A stretch of DNA of 64,000 nt from Myxococcales bacterium. Its GTDB lineage: Bacteria; Myxococcota_A; UBA9042. The translations under genes were made by a program, and so were the position numbers. Positions 61,574 through 64,000 of the stretch are shown here, one piece after another; position 1 is the first letter of the stretch, and each line of letters begins with the position of its first letter. The stretch is taken from assembly GCA_947491025.1 (NCBI GenBank), contig CANLIC010000019.1:18762-82761 (forward strand). The letters are read 5' to 3'. A model generated the notes under the pieces. That model did no database searches, was not told the DNA's origin, and saw only the letters and a program-made list of their open reading frames with translations.

Positions 61574-63109
61574 ATGAGCGTGCGAGCGAAGGCAGGGGAT
61601 TCCTCTACGCCGGTATTGGGTTCGGTGCCCGATTCGGCTTCTGAGCCGGCGAGCGTCTCTGTCGCGGAGCTTGGCAGAGCGATCACGCGAAGGCAGTGGC
61701 TACGCGGCGGTTTGACCGTCGGCGCGACCGTCGCGCTCGCTGCCTGTGGCGCCGCGTCGCCGCCCAACGAGGAAGAAACGGCCACGCCGGCGCCGAATCG
61801 CCCCGGCCCGGGGCAGCAACCCGCGAAGAGCGGCAGTCCCAACGCTGCGCAGGCGATCGTCATCGGCGCAGGCATCGCTGGCCTGGCGGCAGCGCGCGCG
61901 CTGGTGGACGGCGGCGTCTCCGTCATCGTCCTCGAGGCCCGCGACCGCATCGGTGGCCGGATCTGGACCAATCGCACGATGGGCATGCCCATCGACCTCG
62001 GCGCCTCTTGGATCCACGGCATCCAGGGCAACCCGCTCTCGACCTTGGCCGACAAGGTCGGCGCGGCCCGCGTCACGACCGACTACGAATCCGTCGCGCT
62101 CTATGACCAGAAGGGCGTCCGCGTCGATGAGGCCGTTGTAAGCGCAACGAGGAAGAACTTCGCTGCCCTCGTCGCTGCCGTCGACGCCTACCGCGAAGAG
62201 CAAGACGGGGACATGCCGCTCGCCAAGGCCATCGCCGCGGTTCGCGGCAAGATCGCGAGCGGCGATGCGCTGCACCGGCTGGACTTCGCCGTCCACACCA
62301 CGATCGAGCACGAGTACGCGGCGTCGGTGCAAGCGCTCTCCATGCAGCACTGGGACGCCGGCGATGAAGGCGCAGGCGACGATCAGGTCTTCCCCGGCGG
62401 CTACGACCAGCTTCTGACCCCGCTGGCTGCCGGCGTCGACGTGCGCCTGTCCCAGGTGGTCACGCAGGTGCAACACAGTGACGACGGTTGCACGGTCCAC
62501 ACCCAAGGCGCGACCTATCAGGCCGAGCAGGTGCTGGTGACCGTGCCGCTCGGCGTGCTCAAGGCCGGAGGCGTCGCGTTCGTGCCGCCCTTGCCAGCGC
62601 GCAAACAAACGGCGGTGTCGCGGCTCGGCTTCGGCCTGCTCGACAAGTTGGCCCTGCGCTTCGACGCTCCCTTCTGGCCGGCGAATCTGATGATCGACCG
62701 CGACGACGCCCAGTATGGCCGTTGGGCCGAGGCTCTCAACCTGCAGCCGGTCCTCGGCAAGCCGATCTTGCTCTGCTTCAACGCCGCCGACTACGCCCAA
62801 AAGATGCAGTCCAAGTCCGACGCCGAGGCGGTCGCCGATGCCCTCGCCGCGCTGCGATCGGTCTTTGGGGTCGGCGTGCCAGAGCCCAAGGCTTTCTTGC
62901 GGACGCGCTGGGGCGCCGATCCCTTCGCGCGCGGCAGCTACTCGTTCCTCGCCGTCGGCGCCACCCCCGACGACCGAGACGCCCTCGCCGAGCCGGTCGG
63001 GGAGCACCTCTACTTCGCTGGCGAGGCGACACACCGCGGTCACGCCGGCACCGTCCATGGGGCGCTCTTGTCCGGGAAGGCGGCAGCGGTCGCCATGCTC
63101 GCTGCGTAG
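61574..63109 (+). CDS. Flavin amine oxidase, exported (Tat-type signal with lipobox)
   Basis: A 511-residue monoamine/polyamine-oxidase family FAD enzyme. The N-terminus has a twin-arginine motif RRQWLRGG, a hydrophobic core and AAC as a possible lipobox. The FAD-binding motif is VIGAGIAGLAAARAL, then RIGGRIWT and GASWIHG. The conserved active-site Lys lies in LLDKLALRF, and the C-terminal FAD segment is YFAGEATHRGHAGTVHGALL. It would oxidise amines to aldehydes, ammonia and hydrogen peroxide in the periplasm or at the surface. The ATG at 61574 has GGGGGAG upstream. Substrate cannot be told from sequence. Confidence 0.82.
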   Translation: MSVRAKAGDSSTPVLGSVPDSASEPASVSVAELGRAITRRQWLRGGLTVGATVALAACGAASPPNEEETATPAPNRPGPGQQPAKSGSPNAAQAIVIGAGIAGLAAARALVDGGVSVIVLEARDRIGGRIWTNRTMGMPIDLGASWIHGIQGNPLSTLADKVGAARVTTDYESVALYDQKGVRVDEAVVSATRKNFAALVAAVDAYREEQDGDMPLAKAIAAVRGKIASGDALHRLDFAVHTTIEHEYAASVQALSMQHWDAGDEGAGDDQVFPGGYDQLLTPLAAGVDVRLSQVVTQVQHSDDGCTVHTQGATYQAEQVLVTVPLGVLKAGGVAFVPPLPARKQTAVSRLGFGLLDKLALRFDAPFWPANLMIDRDDAQYGRWAEALNLQPVLGKPILLCFNAADYAQKMQSKSDAEAVADALAALRSVFGVGVPEPKAFLRTRWGADPFARGSYSFLAVGATPDDRDALAEPVGEHLYFAGEATHRGHAGTVHGALLSGKAAAVAMLAA

Positions 63110-63127
63110 AGCGGAGCCACCGCGCGT

Positions 63128-63682
63128 CTAAGTGCTTGCCTCGCCGTCGAGCCGCGCCCGCTCGCGCTGCAGCGCCCGCCGCACCAGCCCACCCCAGACG
63201 AACATGTACAGGTAGTCGGGGCCGGTGAAGCGCGCGACCACGCCGTCGATCCAGCCATCGTCGACCGCGAGGCCGAGCTCGTGGCGCGCCCGCAGGGACG
63301 CCCGGTAGCCACGCCACTCCCAGAGCGCGCGGCAGGTGAGGAGGGCTGGCAGCGGCAACAAGAGGTAGGACAGCTCGAATAGCAGCGGCCAGCTCCGCGC
63401 GTCGCGAAGATGCACGGCCTCGTGGCAGATGATCTCGTATTGGCCACGCACGCCGAGCTTCGATGCGTAGGTCCGGCTCGGGAACGCGATGTGACCGAAG
63501 AGCACGGTCGTGTAGTCCTGCGCGTAGCGTCGATTGAACGGCCACACCAGCGTGGCGATCGCCCGATGCAGGCGCGACTCGTCCTTGTAGACGATCGAGA
63601 ATCCAGAGAGCTCGCGCTGAAGTTGCCCGACGAGCGCCTGCAGGCGCGCAGCGACTTCAGCTTCGGGAAGCGGCTCAGACAC
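63128..63682 (-). CDS. Small membrane-associated putative metallopeptidase (HExxH)
   Basis: A 184-residue protein starting at a GTG (63682). It contains HEAVHLRDA at about residues 85-93, a zinc-binding HExxH motif, followed by a hydrophobic segment (WPLLFELSYLLLPLPALLTC), then EWRGYRASL. The Glu in this last segment is a candidate third ligand of gluzincin type. I do not recognise a named family. The ribosome site is weak. It sits between the convergent amine oxidase and the Gly-rich gene. Confidence 0.6.
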   Translation of the reverse strand: MSEPLPEAEVAARLQALVGQLQRELSGFSIVYKDESRLHRAIATLVWPFNRRYAQDYTTVLFGHIAFPSRTYASKLGVRGQYEIICHEAVHLRDARSWPLLFELSYLLLPLPALLTCRALWEWRGYRASLRARHELGLAVDDGWIDGVVARFTGPDYLYMFVWGGLVRRALQRERARLDGEAST

Positions 63683-63706
63683 GGCGCCGTCCGCCCGCCA
63701 ACGGCT

Positions 63707-64000
63707 CTACAGCGAGCCACCCAGCTTGCCCGTTGGGGCCGGACCCGGGGGTGGTGGAGGGATTGCGCCAGGGGCCGTCCCAGGTCCGCCGAGGCCGCCG
63801 CCGAGCGGCGCCCCACCGACCTGACCCGGCTGCATCCCCGTGCCGCCGCTGCCGCCGAGCTTGCCCGAGCCCATGCCGCCCGGTGCGCCCATGCCGCCCG
63901 GGGCGCCCATGCCGCCCGGTGCGCCCATGCCGCCCGGTGCGCCCATGCCGCCCGGTGCGCCCATGCCGCCCGGTGCGCCCATGCCGCCCGGTGCGCCCAT
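63707..64000 (-). CDS. Gly/Met/Pro-rich repeat protein, 5' end outside the window
   Basis: The open frame enters from the right edge and ends at a TAG (63707). The visible 97 residues are low complexity: seven MGAPGG hexapeptides, then Gly-rich sequence and a PPPPPGPAPTG segment ending KLGGSL. The hexapeptides come from an 18-bp tandem repeat. The N-terminus, and with it any signal peptide or domain, is not visible. Function unknown; collagen-like or flexible surface linker proteins look similar. Confidence 0.55.
   Translation of the reverse strand: MGAPGGMGAPGGMGAPGGMGAPGGMGAPGGMGAPGGMGAPGGMGSGKLGGSGGTGMQPGQVGGAPLGGGLGGPGTAPGAIPPPPPGPAPTGKLGGSL
63869..64000. repeat. 18-bp tandem repeat encoding MGAPGG
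   Basis: Just over seven copies of an 18-bp unit (GCCCATGCCGCCCGGTGC on the plus strand), nearly identical apart from one base in the second copy, running off the window edge. It lies in frame within the Gly-rich gene and may vary in copy number. Confidence 0.9.

Noticed and set aside
63869..64000. Short regular repeats considered as a CRISPR array
   Set aside because: The units are contiguous, without spacers, and keep frame in a Gly-rich protein.

Overview
The window is a 64 kb stretch of a GC-rich bacterial chromosome. It is a core-gene region of a deltaproteobacterium-like organism, most probably from Myxococcota or a neighbouring phylum. The evidence for this is the high GC, the proteobacterial layout of the RNA polymerase subunits, the Asp/Ala-rich and Cys-rich secreted lipoproteins, and a zinc-ribbon/GYF_2/AgmX-type protein resembling the myxobacterial motility protein GltJ (AgmX). 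No rRNA, CRISPR array, prophage or insertion sequence was seen. Family assignments were made by reading motifs, without database searches.

Layout. 1-5.5 kb: a truncated polysaccharide deacetylase (minus strand), then a promoter and the dnaG-rpoD pair. 5.5-15 kb: a minus-strand pair (acetate-type transporter and RND/MMPL exporter), then two large plus-strand lipoproteins. One has Ig-like repeats followed by about 490 residues resembling the animal BPI/LBP (TULIP) fold. The other is an FG-GAP/ASPIC protein. 15.1-22 kb: tRNAs His, Arg, Lys and Leu, then the protein quality-control set tig-clpP-clpX-lon. 22-30.4 kb, all minus strand: GltJ-like protein, exported protein, ABC exporter, hisS, TPR lipoprotein and an arginase/HutG-like protein. 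30.8-42 kb: an outer-membrane beta-barrel protein followed by two giant paralogous met-zincin lipoproteins of about 1800 and 1500 residues. 42.1-45.5 kb: proS, a protein that may be a pseudo-OMP-decarboxylase, and an rRNA/tRNA 2'-O-methyltransferase, joined by ATGA-type overlaps. 45.7-61.4 kb: the classical block tRNA-Thr-Tyr-Gly-Thr-tuf-rpmG-tRNA-Trp-secE-nusG-rplK-rplA-rplJ-rplL-rpoB-rpoC, with an L10 leader and a 20-bp hairpin between rplL and rpoB. 61.5-64 kb: a Tat-type amine oxidase lipoprotein, a small HExxH membrane protein and the end of a Gly-rich repeat protein.

How it works together. The two information blocks (primase/sigma factor; translation factor, ribosomal proteins and RNA polymerase) have conserved order, but sigma, beta and beta' all carry unusual insertions: about 525 residues in the sigma non-conserved region, about 245 in the beta protrusion and about 90 in the beta' clamp. 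The secreted side, consisting of the BPI-like lipoprotein, the calcium-binding FG-GAP lipoprotein and the beta-barrel plus twin metallopeptidases, looks like cell-surface machinery specific to this lineage and is where new biology is most likely.
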